The notes: generated from the letters alone by a model not told the origin. A stretch of 64,000 bases of DNA from Paenibacillus sp. FSL A5-0031 (GCF_001956295.1 NZ_MRTD01000019.1:62001-126000), one strand, 5' to 3'. Positions 8,722 to 17,836 are shown, numbered from the stretch's first letter. Numbers and translations: made by a program.

Positions 8722-8817
8722 CTATAAAATGTTTCGCCCCACGCAAAGTAACGCTTTTCCAATAACAGGCTTTGCATGAGTGGAAGAAGTACCAGATAAT
8801 CTTAAGAGATTTTCCAT
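8722..8817 (-). CDS. Small ORF, 31 residues, possible truncated gene
   Basis: The ATG at 8817 has a very strong ribosome site (AGGGGGTG, six bases away) and reads MENLLRLSGTSSTHAKPVIG to a stop at 8722. The good initiation signal with a short product suggests either a peptide gene or the 5' end of a lost gene. The rest of 8650-8931 shows nothing else. Confidence 0.35.
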   Translation of the reverse strand: MENLLRLSGTSSTHAKPVIGKALLCVGRNIL

Positions 8818-8931
8818 CAGTAAGCACCCCCTTTTCCTAACAAGTATAACATAACTTCAAATGGAGAAGATCCGCATAGAGAAAACGTGAACTAAGCCCT
8901 TAACCATACGATAAATCGGCTTGTACTAATT

Positions 8932-9768
8932 TCATATTGATGTGTGCTTGGAAATAGAAGTAATTATTATATCCCAGTCATCATAATGAAGTTCATGTCC
9001 AGTACCCTCCAATGTCAGTAAAACCGCATCCGGAATTTCATTAGCAAGATTTTCTCCATGTTTATAAGGGATAATAGGATCTTCAGTACCGTGAACAATC
9101 AGAGTGGGAGCAATGGTTTCATTCGTCCTAACCAGATAAGATTCCCCACCTGTCAGTAAGGCGTGATTCCCCATGCTGGCAATATTGTTGCTTCTAACAA
9201 ATTCTTTTTCCGCCAATGCGCCAATTCTCTTCTCATCAAAAACATGCTTTGAACCGACCAGAATCTTTGATCTATTAATGGCAAATTCGACTACCGACTG
9301 TTTGTTCGTCCAATCTACAGCCCCCATATTCGAGAAAAACTCCATAATTCTTTCCTCCATCGGAGGAAGATGCGGAGCAAAATTGGACGTTGAAACGAGG
9401 GTAATGGTTTTAACCCTCTCCGGATGCCGCAGAGCGATCATTTGAGTCAACATACCACCCATGGACATGCCTATGATATGAGCTTGCTCAATCTTATAAG
9501 CATCCAATACTCTTATTGCATCATCTGCCATATCTTCAAAAGTATAACCCGGTTGACCAGGCTCGTAAGTTGTTGAACGTCCAACATCTCGGTTATCATA
9601 ACGAATGATAAAACGTCCTGCATCTGCCAAACGCTGACAAAATTCTTCTTCCCACCAAATCAATGAGGATTGTGCACCCATAATTAGCAAGATGGCCGGA
9701 TGATCTGGCTTTCCGAAACTGTCTGCACATATATTAATCCCATCTACTTTTATTAGTTGTTCGTTCAT
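8932..9768 (-). CDS. Alpha/beta hydrolase, RdmC-like
   Basis: 278 residues from an ATG at 9768 with GGAGGG upstream. It has the RYDNRDVGRST strand-loop of aclacinomycin methylesterase-like hydrolases, nucleophile GMSMGG, acid in HGTEDPIIP and base in GTGHELH. The fold is complete and there is no signal peptide. The substrate is unknown; relatives act on esters of secondary metabolites. A terminator-like hairpin sits in its leader (9795-9822). Confidence 0.87.
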   Translation of the reverse strand: MNEQLIKVDGINICADSFGKPDHPAILLIMGAQSSLIWWEEEFCQRLADAGRFIIRYDNRDVGRSTTYEPGQPGYTFEDMADDAIRVLDAYKIEQAHIIGMSMGGMLTQMIALRHPERVKTITLVSTSNFAPHLPPMEERIMEFFSNMGAVDWTNKQSVVEFAINRSKILVGSKHVFDEKRIGALAEKEFVRSNNIASMGNHALLTGGESYLVRTNETIAPTLIVHGTEDPIIPYKHGENLANEIPDAVLLTLEGTGHELHYDDWDIIITSISKHTSI

Positions 9769-9794
9769 ATGGAACCCTCCAATGTTTCTTGAAA

Positions 9795-9822
9795 AATAAA
9801 AAACACAGGCCATAGGCCTGTG
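9795..9822 (-). promoter_or_regulatory. Attenuator-like hairpin in hydrolase leader
   Basis: On the minus strand the perfect stem CACAGGCC..GGCCTGTG is followed by TTTTTTATTTTT, then the ribosome site and start of the hydrolase about 30 bases later. An intrinsic terminator so close to a start suggests transcription attenuation, though it may simply end upstream transcription. Confidence 0.5.
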
Positions 9823-10003
9823 CGCATACTGTAATCGAAAAAGAATTTGAGAATGAACACAATATTATGATTACCCTATGGAAGAGAATCAGTCCAATAA
9901 CCGGGTAGATCATAAAAAGTTCAATCCATTTCCTTTGTATCTAGTTTATATGGCATGGAGGTAGGGTTACCCCTCTCCCCAATGATATAAAACTAAACTA
10001 GGT

Positions 10004-10111
10004 TACCGTGAAGGCAAACTAATCTTCGATTACGATGCACACAAAATAGTCTTAAACCACAAACCAATTCATTGTGCAAAAAGTATCGAAGAATTAGATC
10101 AACACACGTAA
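10004..10111 (+). pseudogene. C-terminal gene fragment on plus strand
   Basis: Reads YREGKLIFDYDAHKIVLNHK and continues to a TAA at 10109, with no start. The coding look and opposite strand suggest a remnant of a lost gene. Apart from the leader hairpin and this fragment, 9823-10377 shows no gene; TTTCGCGAATTGATTTACAT at about 10249 resembles sequence flanking other repeats. Confidence 0.4.
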
Positions 10112-10377
10112 CCCCTCCGTTCGTATAAGTTAAATTTATGCTAACATATGACAAAGTTATATGTCAAATACTAGGCGGTTTCCTTTGTGTTAAACTTTAT
10201 CCTAGTTTCATAAAGCTATGCTGCCTCTTCACTTATGTTATTTGAAATTTTCGCGAATTGATTTACATACCCTGCCAGATAAAAAGCACAGCGCCAACAA
10301 TTGGACGTTTTTATACGCTCAGCATTATTGAACATTTGCTTAGAATAGACCGGTTTCTCAAAACGCTAACCATATTT

Positions 10378-10554
10378 TCAGCCTGTTTTTTGAAACTTTC
10401 CTTTAAGTAACCTAAATATTTTTATTGTTTTTTCCGAGAAACCTTGAAAGAAATCACTTAGATATTTTTGGACAAGGAATCGTACCAAACTAAAGAATAG
10501 AGAAATAACTATTATAAACACAAATAGTTTTAATCCTGTTTCTATATATTCCAT
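10378..10554 (-). CDS. Small single-pass membrane protein, 58 aa
   Basis: The ATG at 10554 has AGGAGGG upstream. One N-terminal membrane helix (LFVFIIVISLFFSLVRFLV) is followed by a basic amphipathic tail (SEKTIKIFRLLKGKFQ). The architecture suits a membrane-associated regulatory or toxin-like peptide, but there is no family evidence. Confidence 0.6.
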   Translation of the reverse strand: MEYIETGLKLFVFIIVISLFFSLVRFLVQKYLSDFFQGFSEKTIKIFRLLKGKFQKTG

Positions 10555-10590
10555 TTAGATAACGCCCTCCTATTCAATTATCATTATATA

Positions 10591-10760
10591 CTAATAAATC
10601 GATTGAACTGGAACATGTCGATAACCGCTATCCATACAGAAACTTTCAATTTCACGTTTGGCCAGACAGTTAGCCATACCTTTTATTAAAGCAGAGCCGA
10701 TTCCATAGCAATAGCGGTAGCCCTTTGTGAATGAATGCTTATTATCCGAAAGTTTAGAGA
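10591..10760 (-). pseudogene. C-terminal fragment of a GNAT acetyltransferase
   Basis: The minus frame ends at 10591 and contains GIGSALIKGMANCLAKREIE followed by SFCMDSGY, which matches the acetyl-CoA loop and following strand of GNAT enzymes (GIGSALI..LDSGY). The N-terminal half is missing, and the frame abuts the next gene's stop at 10762. Confidence 0.5.
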
Positions 10761-10761
10761 A

Positions 10762-11220
10762 TTATTTTCTTTTTATTAATTTATGAATACTTGAAGGCTT
10801 TAAACCAGCTTGAATAAGCAATTTAATATTGAAACCCGACTTCCCATAGCTTAAACGATACCAATAGTAATTTATGTATTCTATCACGGAAAAAACATAA
10901 ATCAACATACCAAAAAATAGGTCTCTTTTATTCTGTGCAAGCATTAACAAGAAAATAACAATTAACAAAGCCAAAAGAAGATTAATTCTTCTAAGCATAA
11001 TTAGAGTTTTCCGCATTAACAATGATTTCTCTTTACCTAATGATTGAGATCTAAATACCCAATACAGCACACCTTGAATTAACTGCAACACAAGAAATGA
11101 AAACGCAAGCAAGCTTGCGAATCCTAAATCTAGATACAGTTTAAATACAACCAAAAAAGAAATAGCCGCTACTAACTCACCAAAAGCTAGATTCAACAAG
11201 TGTTTTCTTAGTTTTTTCAT
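10762..11220 (-). CDS. Integral membrane protein, four predicted helices
   Basis: 152 residues from an ATG at 11220 with AAGGAG seven bases upstream. Hydrophobic runs are LAFGELVAAISFLVVFKLYL, FASLLAFSFLVLQLIQGVLY, INLLLALLIVIFLLMLA and LFFGMLIYVFSVIEYI, with basic termini. The family is not recognised. A class C repeat lies upstream, so this looks like a one-gene cassette. Confidence 0.7.
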   Translation of the reverse strand: MKKLRKHLLNLAFGELVAAISFLVVFKLYLDLGFASLLAFSFLVLQLIQGVLYWVFRSQSLGKEKSLLMRKTLIMLRRINLLLALLIVIFLLMLAQNKRDLFFGMLIYVFSVIEYINYYWYRLSYGKSGFNIKLLIQAGLKPSSIHKLIKRK

Positions 11221-11300
11221 AAAACTCCTTATAAAGATCACCAACACCAACTGGTTTATATCAATTAAAGTATTCATTTTACAATATTATCATGTTAAGC

Positions 11301-11380
11301 ATAACTGCCCGTTAGCGTAACGATGAGCTAGCACGCGGCCGCCCTTTCGGTAATTAACTATCGTCTCCCATCCCTTAGTC
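11301..11380 (+). repeat. Composite cassette repeat, class C hairpin, complete
   Basis: Left arm ATAACTGCCCGTTAGCGTAA, hairpin with GCACGCGGCCGCCCTTTCGG (imperfect), right arm ATTAACTATCGTCTCCCATC then CCTTAG. It lies just downstream of the P-loop kinase stop. Confidence 0.8.
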
Positions 11381-11388
11381 ATATTCGT

Positions 11389-11877
11389 TCAGGTAAAGTC
11401 CAGGTCGTTATTATCTCTTAACCTGATCACTTTCTCTTTGTATTTTTTTAACTTGGCTTCGAAACCGCTTCTATTTTGTTCAAAATCCCTTGTCCATGTA
11501 TACATCATCTTTAACATCAGGATGTCTGGCTTATAATGACACTTTTCAATACCAAGATTTTGCTTAAGGAATCTCTTTAGGATTCTTATCCTTCGCGTCC
11601 ACAATGGAGTATCAAGAAATATGATTGTATCGGCCATTTCATACAAACATTGATAGGACTCTCTATCTGTTCCTTCAAATATCCATGTACCGTGTATATC
11701 TATTTCCTTTATAACCTCAATTTGTTCTTCTGCTGAACGTTTATGTCGTCCCGTGGATGTTTGATGATGGACTATTGAATCAAGTTCATAACAAGGTACA
11801 CTAACTTTCTGCGATAAGCGTTTAGCCAATGTCGTCTTACCACTAGCTACAACTCCAATAATGAAGATCTTTTTCAT
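11389..11877 (-). CDS. P-loop nucleoside/shikimate kinase-like protein (FlaR/AAA_17 type)
   Basis: 162 residues. Walker A is GVVASGKTTLAKRL at the N-terminus. CYELDSIVHH is the substrate-strand motif and TWIFEGTDRESY the lid-proximal motif, as in small adenylate kinase-like P-loop proteins. DTIIFLDTP is the Walker B-like strand. It probably phosphorylates a nucleotide or other small molecule. The start is M8 of the longest frame (MKKIFIIG), behind a weak GGGAG. Confidence 0.78.
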   Translation of the reverse strand: MKKIFIIGVVASGKTTLAKRLSQKVSVPCYELDSIVHHQTSTGRHKRSAEEQIEVIKEIDIHGTWIFEGTDRESYQCLYEMADTIIFLDTPLWTRRIRILKRFLKQNLGIEKCHYKPDILMLKMMYTWTRDFEQNRSGFEAKLKKYKEKVIRLRDNNDLDFT

Positions 11878-11995
11878 TCCTATTCTAGCTCCCTGCATCG
11901 AGCATATTTGACTTTAAATGACTTCTCTATAGACAAGAGAGATTCCTTCTAATGCAATTTTGGCAAGATGTCAGCCCACATTATGGAACGAATAC

Positions 11996-12062
11996 TCATT
12001 AGCGTAACCTGAACGTTAGATTAATATAACCAAGGAGCAGCTGCCTTGGCTAAACTGCAACC
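11996..12062 (+). repeat. Composite repeat, class B hairpin, right arm missing
   Basis: A degenerate left arm CCTGAACGTTAGATTAATAT and hairpin AAGGAGCAGCTGCCTTGGCT. It sits at the boundary of the plus-strand ABC transporter region. Confidence 0.6.
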
Positions 12063-12250
12063 CGAATGATAGACACTTTAGAAAAAGTGATTTTCTTTTG
12101 GGTTGTGTCTAGTTAGGGTAATGATCAGAAAGTGAACCTATACCCTCCAGTTCAAATTCGAGAGTTACCTCATAATGTTGTAAATAATTCTTAGTTGTTT
12201 ATTAAGCATATTTTTAAATATTTGTTTAAAAAATGCTTGGAAAAACGTTC

Positions 12251-12337
12251 ATACTCGACCTAAGCAGGGGAGAAATCCTGATCAAAGGTCTATTTTATGA
12301 CAAAGCAACTTCCAGTATAGTTCCATATGTAAGATAA
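12251..12337 (+). pseudogene. Short fragment resembling an ABC ATPase
   Basis: The plus frame LDLSRGEILIKGLFYDKATS continues to a TAA at 12335. It resembles the post-Walker A segment of ABC ATPases (L..SGEILI.G). It is too short to be sure and lies directly before the intact ABC genes. The rest of 12063-12250 holds no gene. Confidence 0.3.
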
Positions 12338-12356
12338 TACTAGGAGGTTTTAACGC

Positions 12357-13277
12357 ATGACAGAAGCCGTTTTGAAGCTTCGCAACGTGACCAAATCGAT
12401 TGGCGGACGTAAGATCGTCGACAATCTTAGTTTCGATATACCCGCAGGCGAAGTATTCGGATTTCTCGGACCGAACGGTGCCGGCAAGACGACAACAATA
12501 CGGATGATTGTTGGCTTGATATCGATGTCGAAGGGCGAGGCCCTAATTAAAGGCGTATCCGTCCGCGAGCACTTCGAGCTTGCTATGACGCATGTAGGAG
12601 CGATCGTCGAAAACCCGGAAATGTATAAATTTTTGACCGGTTATCAAAACCTTGTTCATTTTGCCCGTCGGCATAAAGGCATTACGAAGGAACGGATCAA
12701 TGAGGTCGTTAAGCTTCTCGGGCTTCAGAACCGTATTCACGAGAAGGTTAAGCGTTACTCTCTCGGCATGAGGCAGCGGCTTGGCGTTGCCCAAGCGATT
12801 CTGCATCGTCCATCGTTGCTCATCCTTGATGAGCCGACAAACGGACTCGACCCTGCAGGAATTAGAGAACTGCGCGATTATTTGCGCAAGCTGACGAGAG
12901 AAGAAGGCATCTCCGTCATCGTCTCTTCCCATCTTCTGTCCGAAATGGAGCTTATGTGCGACCGGGTTGCGATAATACAAGCCGGCAAGCTCATCGATAT
13001 TCGCTCGCTGCAGGAAACTCGCGATTCGATACAGTCGAAGGTCGTTATCGAAGTCGGCGATTTACTTGCCGCTCAGCAGCTGCTATCCGCCATCTTCGAT
13101 GCAACCCGCATTACGGTGAAAGGCAATCAGCTTGAAATTGCGGCTGACAAAGCTGCCATCCCCGATATAACAAGGCTGCTTGTAAGCTCGGAGATTGACG
13201 TGCTCGGCATTCAAGCGGCGCAGAAGTCACTAGAAGAACAATTCTTGGAAATTACCGGAGGTGAGATGGTTGTCTAG
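12357..13277 (+). CDS. ABC transporter ATP-binding protein (BcrA/NatA type)
   Basis: 306 residues. Walker A GPNGAGKTTT at about 39-48, Q-loop VGAIVENPEMY, signature YSLGMRQRLGVAQ, Walker B LLILDEPTNGLDP and switch VSSHLL are all intact. The C-terminal extension (residues 220-306) is typical of drug/lantibiotic exporters of the BcrA class. AGGAGG lies eight bases upstream of the ATG. It overlaps the permease gene by 8 bp, so the two are one operon. It is higher in GC than the flanking cassettes and on the opposite strand. Confidence 0.92.
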   Translation: MTEAVLKLRNVTKSIGGRKIVDNLSFDIPAGEVFGFLGPNGAGKTTTIRMIVGLISMSKGEALIKGVSVREHFELAMTHVGAIVENPEMYKFLTGYQNLVHFARRHKGITKERINEVVKLLGLQNRIHEKVKRYSLGMRQRLGVAQAILHRPSLLILDEPTNGLDPAGIRELRDYLRKLTREEGISVIVSSHLLSEMELMCDRVAIIQAGKLIDIRSLQETRDSIQSKVVIEVGDLLAAQQLLSAIFDATRITVKGNQLEIAADKAAIPDITRLLVSSEIDVLGIQAAQKSLEEQFLEITGGEMVV

Positions 13278-14226
13278 TCTGTCTAATCTAATTCGAAACG
13301 AAAATATGAAAATATATCGTCGTCCTCGTACATGGCTTATGATTGCCTTCCTCGTTTTTACAATTGCATTGATGAGCGGCATCATGAAGTGGGAATCAAG
13401 CCAAAATAATACGATCGACTGGCAAAACAACCTGACCGAACGGAATAGCAACATGCAGCAGGAGCTTCAAGAAAACAAAGAGCTCTCGGAAGAGGACAAA
13501 ACATACTTCGCTAACGAAATCAAACTCAATGAATATTATTTGGAACAAAATACAAATCCTAACGAATTGTCATTGTGGAATTATGTAGATACATCATCAT
13601 ACTTAATTATTTTAGCGACGATTCTAACCGTCATTATCGCTGCCGATATGATTGCGGCCGAATTCACTTGGGGCACGATCAAGCTGCTGCTTGTCGGTCC
13701 GGCTTCGCGCACGAAGATTATGATCAGCAAATACATCGCCACGCTTGGGTTCGCGCTTCTGCTGCTCATATTGACATTTGCGTCTGCTTACGCGGCTGGA
13801 GGTATTCTCGAAGGCTTCGAAGGAACAAGCCAAGCGAAAATATCGATTACCGATGGCGGAGTTATCCAAGAAAGTTCCTATTTCTTGAATTCGTTGGAGA
13901 AATACGCTTTCTCGATCGTATCCATGCTCATGTACGTAACGATGGCTTTCATGATATCATCCGCGTTCCGCAGCTCCTCGATGGCCATAGCTTTCTCGCT
14001 TCTGTTCATGCTGGTCGGCAATACGCTATCGGCGCTTCTCAGCGGCTATAGCTGGGTCAAGTATTTGCTCTTCTCCAACATCGACCTGACGCAATATATG
14101 CAAGGGGCGTCGCCGCTAAGACCGGAAATGACGTTGACGTTCTCGATTATGATACTTGTCGCCTATTACATCGTATTCCAATTCTTAGCTTGGTTACTAT
14201 TTACGAGACGCGACGTCGCCGCTTAA
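13270..14226 (+). CDS. ABC-2 type transporter permease
   Basis: 318 residues. One N-terminal membrane helix (TWLMIAFLVFTIALMSGIM) and a large extracytoplasmic coiled region (residues about 40-90) are followed by five further helices, the layout of BcrB/ABC2_membrane_4 permeases. A TTG start at 13270 is favoured by GGAGGTGAG at 13257-13265; a GTG at 13261 lies inside that site. With its ATPase it probably exports a peptide antibiotic or similar. A strong terminator follows. Confidence 0.87.
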   Translation: MSSLSNLIRNENMKIYRRPRTWLMIAFLVFTIALMSGIMKWESSQNNTIDWQNNLTERNSNMQQELQENKELSEEDKTYFANEIKLNEYYLEQNTNPNELSLWNYVDTSSYLIILATILTVIIAADMIAAEFTWGTIKLLLVGPASRTKIMISKYIATLGFALLLLILTFASAYAAGGILEGFEGTSQAKISITDGGVIQESSYFLNSLEKYAFSIVSMLMYVTMAFMISSAFRSSSMAIAFSLLFMLVGNTLSALLSGYSWVKYLLFSNIDLTQYMQGASPLRPEMTLTFSIMILVAYYIVFQFLAWLLFTRRDVAA

Positions 14227-14242
14227 GGGCAATAACAATACT

Positions 14243-14292
14243 AAGAACCTCGGGCTCTGCTTGAAAGAAGCTGTGCCCGAGGTTCTTTTGTT
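14243..14292 (+). terminator. Rho-independent terminator of the ABC operon
   Basis: The perfect 13-bp stem AAGAACCTCGGGC / GCCCGAGGTTCTT with a 19-nt loop is followed by TTGTTTT. Confidence 0.88.
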
Positions 14293-14296
14293 TTAA

Positions 14297-14325
14297 TCCA
14301 ACTAACGTGTCCCGTTAGTTAAACG
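14297..14325 (+). repeat. Composite repeat, right arm only
   Basis: TCCAACTAACGTGTCCCGTT then AGTTAAACG. It lies just after the ABC operon terminator; the usual hairpin and left arm are absent. Confidence 0.65.
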
Positions 14326-14400
14326 ATCTATATCCGATCTTTTAATTTTGGACGTGGATAAAAACTTAGAGTATTTCATTCCGACACTTTATTTTCTGCG

Positions 14401-15576
14401 TTACCGTGTCAATTCGGCGTTCGGTCGACTAATCTTTTTACCGAACCCACTGTATTGCACTTGAATCCGGTCTTCCGGGCGAATGTCGACGGTATACAGA
14501 ACGAGCAGAAAGAACCATTCCAGCGGCTTCATCGCCACATAGATCACATCCGCTGCTGTCTTCGTGCGAATCTGCCGACTTACCGGATAGCCGTATTTGT
14601 CGTATAGTCGGCGAATCGTGCGGTGGGAGGCGGGCATGTACTGTTCCAGCACATTTTCGAACGCGTTAGCGATCATAAGCTGGCGATTCACTGTGATAGA
14701 CATGCCGTGCCGGATTCCTGGCCTAAGCGGCTTGACTAGGGATCGATGTCCCATAGCGGCGACGGTGCACAAATAATGGCCATCCCCTGACACCACTTCC
14801 GGCGGTGGCGCTGGCAGCCTCGACAAGTAGAAGCCGCTCGTATCCAGAAACGCCCGCACTACGCCATCCGGCCGCTGCCCGAACAAGACTAGAAGCAATT
14901 GAACAACAAGCTGAACAGGGAATAGCAGTGCCATCCATAGCGCCGGAATTGCCCGGCGACGCATGATGATGAAGCGATGCAGAGGCCGCTGCCAGGCGGG
15001 CATCGTCTCCGCATCTTCCTCCTTTGCAAACACCTTCCATACGTCCAATGAACGCTTGAGCTGCGCCAGATACAGCAGGCAAGACGTTAAGCTCCCGGTT
15101 TGAAGAAGCAATACGGAGAAGATCTTATTAAAATCGTAATTGGAAAAGCCGGTATGAATGAAATAGACTGCGGTCAGCGAAATGCAAAGAACCAAAAAGA
15201 CGTTGCAGCAAGTATATACAATTGGAGAAAGCTTCCTATGATAGATTCTCAGCGCCCAATAGGAAAAGAAGCCGAGCAACCAGTCTACGCAAAGTACGGC
15301 ACTATGCTTGTGGGACAGAGATGCGTATGCATATAATGGCTCTCCGGTTTCTGAGTACATTTTTAACGGCGCACCTCCTGGTACCCCTTTCACATCAAAT
15401 AAGAAACCAACGATCAGGAGAAACGAGGCGATCGAAAGTAGAATGCCGTCTACGAGCCGGGTTAACGTTAATCCTTCGCCTTGTTCGCTTTCCCCAGCTT
15501 TTCGCGCGAACGTAAACACCGCCCGAATGAGGGCCGTGAACGCTAGGAGAAGAAATGGAGTGAACAACAATAGCAT
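14401..15576 (-). CDS. Multi-pass membrane protein (DUF6688-like)
   Basis: 391 residues. Four to five membrane helices lie in the first 170 residues, then a helix at FPVQLVVQLLLVLFG. The C-terminal cytosolic domain has GDGHYLCTVAAMGHRSLVKP and ITVNRQLMIANAFENVLEQY, which I recall from DUF6688-type proteins of unknown function. GGAGCATT is upstream of the ATG. The gene is GC-rich relative to nearby cassettes. Confidence 0.72.
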   Translation of the reverse strand: MLLLFTPFLLLAFTALIRAVFTFARKAGESEQGEGLTLTRLVDGILLSIASFLLIVGFLFDVKGVPGGAPLKMYSETGEPLYAYASLSHKHSAVLCVDWLLGFFSYWALRIYHRKLSPIVYTCCNVFLVLCISLTAVYFIHTGFSNYDFNKIFSVLLLQTGSLTSCLLYLAQLKRSLDVWKVFAKEEDAETMPAWQRPLHRFIIMRRRAIPALWMALLFPVQLVVQLLLVLFGQRPDGVVRAFLDTSGFYLSRLPAPPPEVVSGDGHYLCTVAAMGHRSLVKPLRPGIRHGMSITVNRQLMIANAFENVLEQYMPASHRTIRRLYDKYGYPVSRQIRTKTAADVIYVAMKPLEWFFLLVLYTVDIRPEDRIQVQYSGFGKKISRPNAELTR

Positions 15577-15686
15577 TTCTTAATGCTCCTTCCGGTCGAT
15601 ATTGGACAGGACTTGTGCGGCAGGCGCGCTTGTCGTTTCGCCGATACCGGGCTTCTAGCGGTTCGCCACCGCAATCAATAAGGTAG

Positions 15687-15836
15687 ACGTCATCGTTGAA
15701 TGCCCGATTTCTAAATTTTAAGAAAGCAGTTTTGGAAGCGGCGAATGCTAAAGTCCCTTTGACGCTGTATGATACTGATCCTAAAAAAGGCAGTCTTTTG
15801 AGAGGAATCGAAGTCAAACTGCCGCTGTGTTATTAA
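15687..15836 (+). pseudogene. C-terminal gene fragment on plus strand
   Basis: The plus frame contains RFLNFKKAVLEAANAKVPLT and runs to a TAA at 15834, with no start codon. A second remnant on the minus strand (GETTSAPAAQVLSNIDRKEH) ends beside the DUF6688-like gene. Both look like leftovers of deleted genes. Confidence 0.4.
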
Positions 15837-15976
15837 ATGAACGTTTCCGGTTTGCACCTCCGAAGATTTTTTATGATATATGTAAGGAACTGACCATTTA
15901 TCTAGTCAATGATACTCTGAATTTATAATCCAAAAAAAGAGAAAAATGATCATATGTATTTTCCTATTTATTGGTC

Positions 15977-16023
15977 CTTACTGCCCGTTAGCGTAGCGTA
16001 GGACTGCCATGTGGCAGCCCTTA
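15977..16023 (+). repeat. Composite repeat, class C hairpin, right arm missing
   Basis: ACTGCCCGTTAGCGTAGCG then GGACTGCCATGTGGCAGCCC. It lies about 30 bp past the stop of the membrane-anchored esterase. Confidence 0.75.
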
Positions 16024-16051
16024 ATGCTTAATATGAGACCTAATATTGAAA

Positions 16052-17554
16052 TTACAGCAGCGAGGTTACGAACTTCACCTCCGGAAAGCGGCTATCCGGT
16101 CCTTTCATTAAGATTCCGCCTTGATTTTTTAGATAAATATCGAAGAAATCCAGCATATAGGCATTGATAACGGAGTTCACTCTTTCGGGCGCAATCTTTC
16201 CTGTAACTCCCAGCATTTTGAAAATCGGAGAAATGAACTGTACGTCAGTAAAATTCAAATGCTCCGTATTGTCGATATAGAGGAATTGTCCCCCTGCGTC
16301 AACCGTTTCGCGCATCCGTTCAAGCTCTATCTTTTTGTCTTCTGTTACTTGATCCATCCACTCTCTTGTGTTGCCCATACGTTTAAGCTCTGCCTCCGTA
16401 TAGGCGTGGTTATCCTTCACCATTTTTAATCTTTCGAATTCGCTTTGCGAGTTCATGAACAAAAACGGCTTACGCAGACCCTCTCTCTCACGCAGTCGAT
16501 AAAGCGCTCCATCCAAGTCTATTCCAACCGTAATTCGTGGATCGTAAGTAACGTCATAGGCCGTCGCTCCTCCGATGGAATGACCGAACACCCCGACATG
16601 TCCGAGATCAATCCTCCCTTTTAGATGACTTGGAATCTGCCCCGATTGGATGAGCTCGAATTGGTCCAGCGTAAACGCCACATCGTCGGTTAAAACTTTT
16701 CCCAACTTGTCGCGATTTCCGCTTTCCATCCGGTAATCATGGTCGGGCGAGAATAAGTCGTTGGTTGTGCTGGTCGTGATTCGACCATCCGGAAACTCGG
16801 TTGCAAATGTATTGTAGGTATGGTCGATCACTGCCACGATATATCCATGACTCGCGAGATTTTCGGCTTGCGACGTATGGAGGAACCTGGAAGAGCCGAA
16901 CCCGGGATTGGCAAGGATCAGCGGGTATGAAGTCTGTGCCGAAGAAACTTCGGCCCCCGAATAAGCATGACTGGATACGTACTTCAGGTGTTGAAGAGTA
17001 AACCCGGGAAGGCCATAGTTCCCAGCCATATAACGTAAAATCTGGGGATCAGGAATAAAGGGAGCGTACTGGCCGGTGCCTGCTTGAGCCGGATACCATA
17101 CCTGAACCATCAATTCTCTCTTACCATCTCTGGCTTCGTCGAAAATCTCTTCTCTCTTTGTATCCACGAAATGAAAAGTTTGCGTTCCTACCTTAAATTC
17201 GCCTGTCGGTTCGGGCAGTTTAAATACAGGAAAAGCATACATGAGACCCGCTGTTACGACCAGCATTAGCGCTATAGCGGTATTAGCTGAACCTATCATG
17301 AAACGCGGGATTTTTTTTGGGCCGTTTTTTTTAAAATATCGATAACCTGAAATGGCTAAAAAAATGACCGTTATGCAATATGGAAAAAATAGCTGAACTC
17401 TGTATCCTTCCACCATCCAATGAATGACCAGTAAAAGTGTGGCGATCCCGCTTGCAACAAATACTGAAATCTTACGCCGTCCTTTTTTTAATAGGACTGA
17501 TAATGCAAACAAGCCGATGTTTGACAACAAAAGCAACAGTTCAAACAGCCTCAT
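16052..17554 (-). CDS. Membrane-anchored alpha/beta hydrolase (PAF-acetylhydrolase-like)
   Basis: 500 residues. Four hydrophobic helices lie in the first 110 residues, then a large catalytic domain. The nucleophile elbow is GVFGHSIGGATAYD, with VAVIDHTYNTF and GIDLDGALY strands and a candidate acid/base in YIDNTEHLNF. Relatives cleave esters of phospholipids or peptide antibiotics. GGAGAATC precedes the ATG at 17554. The palindrome at 17645-17660 lies in its promoter region, suggesting regulation by a factor not in the window. Confidence 0.82.
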   Translation of the reverse strand: MRLFELLLLLSNIGLFALSVLLKKGRRKISVFVASGIATLLLVIHWMVEGYRVQLFFPYCITVIFLAISGYRYFKKNGPKKIPRFMIGSANTAIALMLVVTAGLMYAFPVFKLPEPTGEFKVGTQTFHFVDTKREEIFDEARDGKRELMVQVWYPAQAGTGQYAPFIPDPQILRYMAGNYGLPGFTLQHLKYVSSHAYSGAEVSSAQTSYPLILANPGFGSSRFLHTSQAENLASHGYIVAVIDHTYNTFATEFPDGRITTSTTNDLFSPDHDYRMESGNRDKLGKVLTDDVAFTLDQFELIQSGQIPSHLKGRIDLGHVGVFGHSIGGATAYDVTYDPRITVGIDLDGALYRLREREGLRKPFLFMNSQSEFERLKMVKDNHAYTEAELKRMGNTREWMDQVTEDKKIELERMRETVDAGGQFLYIDNTEHLNFTDVQFISPIFKMLGVTGKIAPERVNSVINAYMLDFFDIYLKNQGGILMKGPDSRFPEVKFVTSLL

Positions 17555-17644
17555 CTCGATTCTCCTTTTAAAAAATTTCTATTTTGTTTATTCCAATATT
17601 ATCCTGTAAAGCTGGCCCAAGCTATGGCTTTGCCTTACATCTAC

Positions 17645-17660
17645 CTTACAATTTTGTAAG
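17645..17660. promoter_or_regulatory. Candidate operator upstream of the membrane hydrolase
   Basis: CTTACAATTTTGTAAG is a perfect 7-bp inverted repeat with a 2-bp centre. A third CTTACA lies 11 bp to the left, giving direct repeats as well. It lies about 90 bp upstream of the hydrolase start on the minus strand. Confidence 0.5.
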
Positions 17661-17752
17661 ACGCTTATTTAGCACGTAACCATGAAGTGGCAACCATGGT
17701 AACCATTCCTGAGACTGATCTTGCAGCCCCCTTTTCTTGTCCAACCTGACCT

Positions 17753-17836
17753 GATAAACTGCCCGTTAGCTCAACGAGGCTGCCGATTTATTTCGGCAGC
17801 CTCGTCCTGGTGATTAATTACTCGTTAGCTTAATTG
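17753..17836 (+). repeat. Composite cassette repeat, class D hairpin, complete
   Basis: GATAAACTGCCCGTTAGCTC, then the strong stem GAGGCTGCCGA..TCGGCAGCCTC, then ATTAATTACTCGTTAGCTTA. It separates the divergent hydrolase and SpoVB genes. Confidence 0.85.

Noticed and set aside
13575..14051. 158-aa ORF within the ABC permease
   Set aside because: Out-of-frame shadow with no start signal; the permease frame has clear membrane helices.
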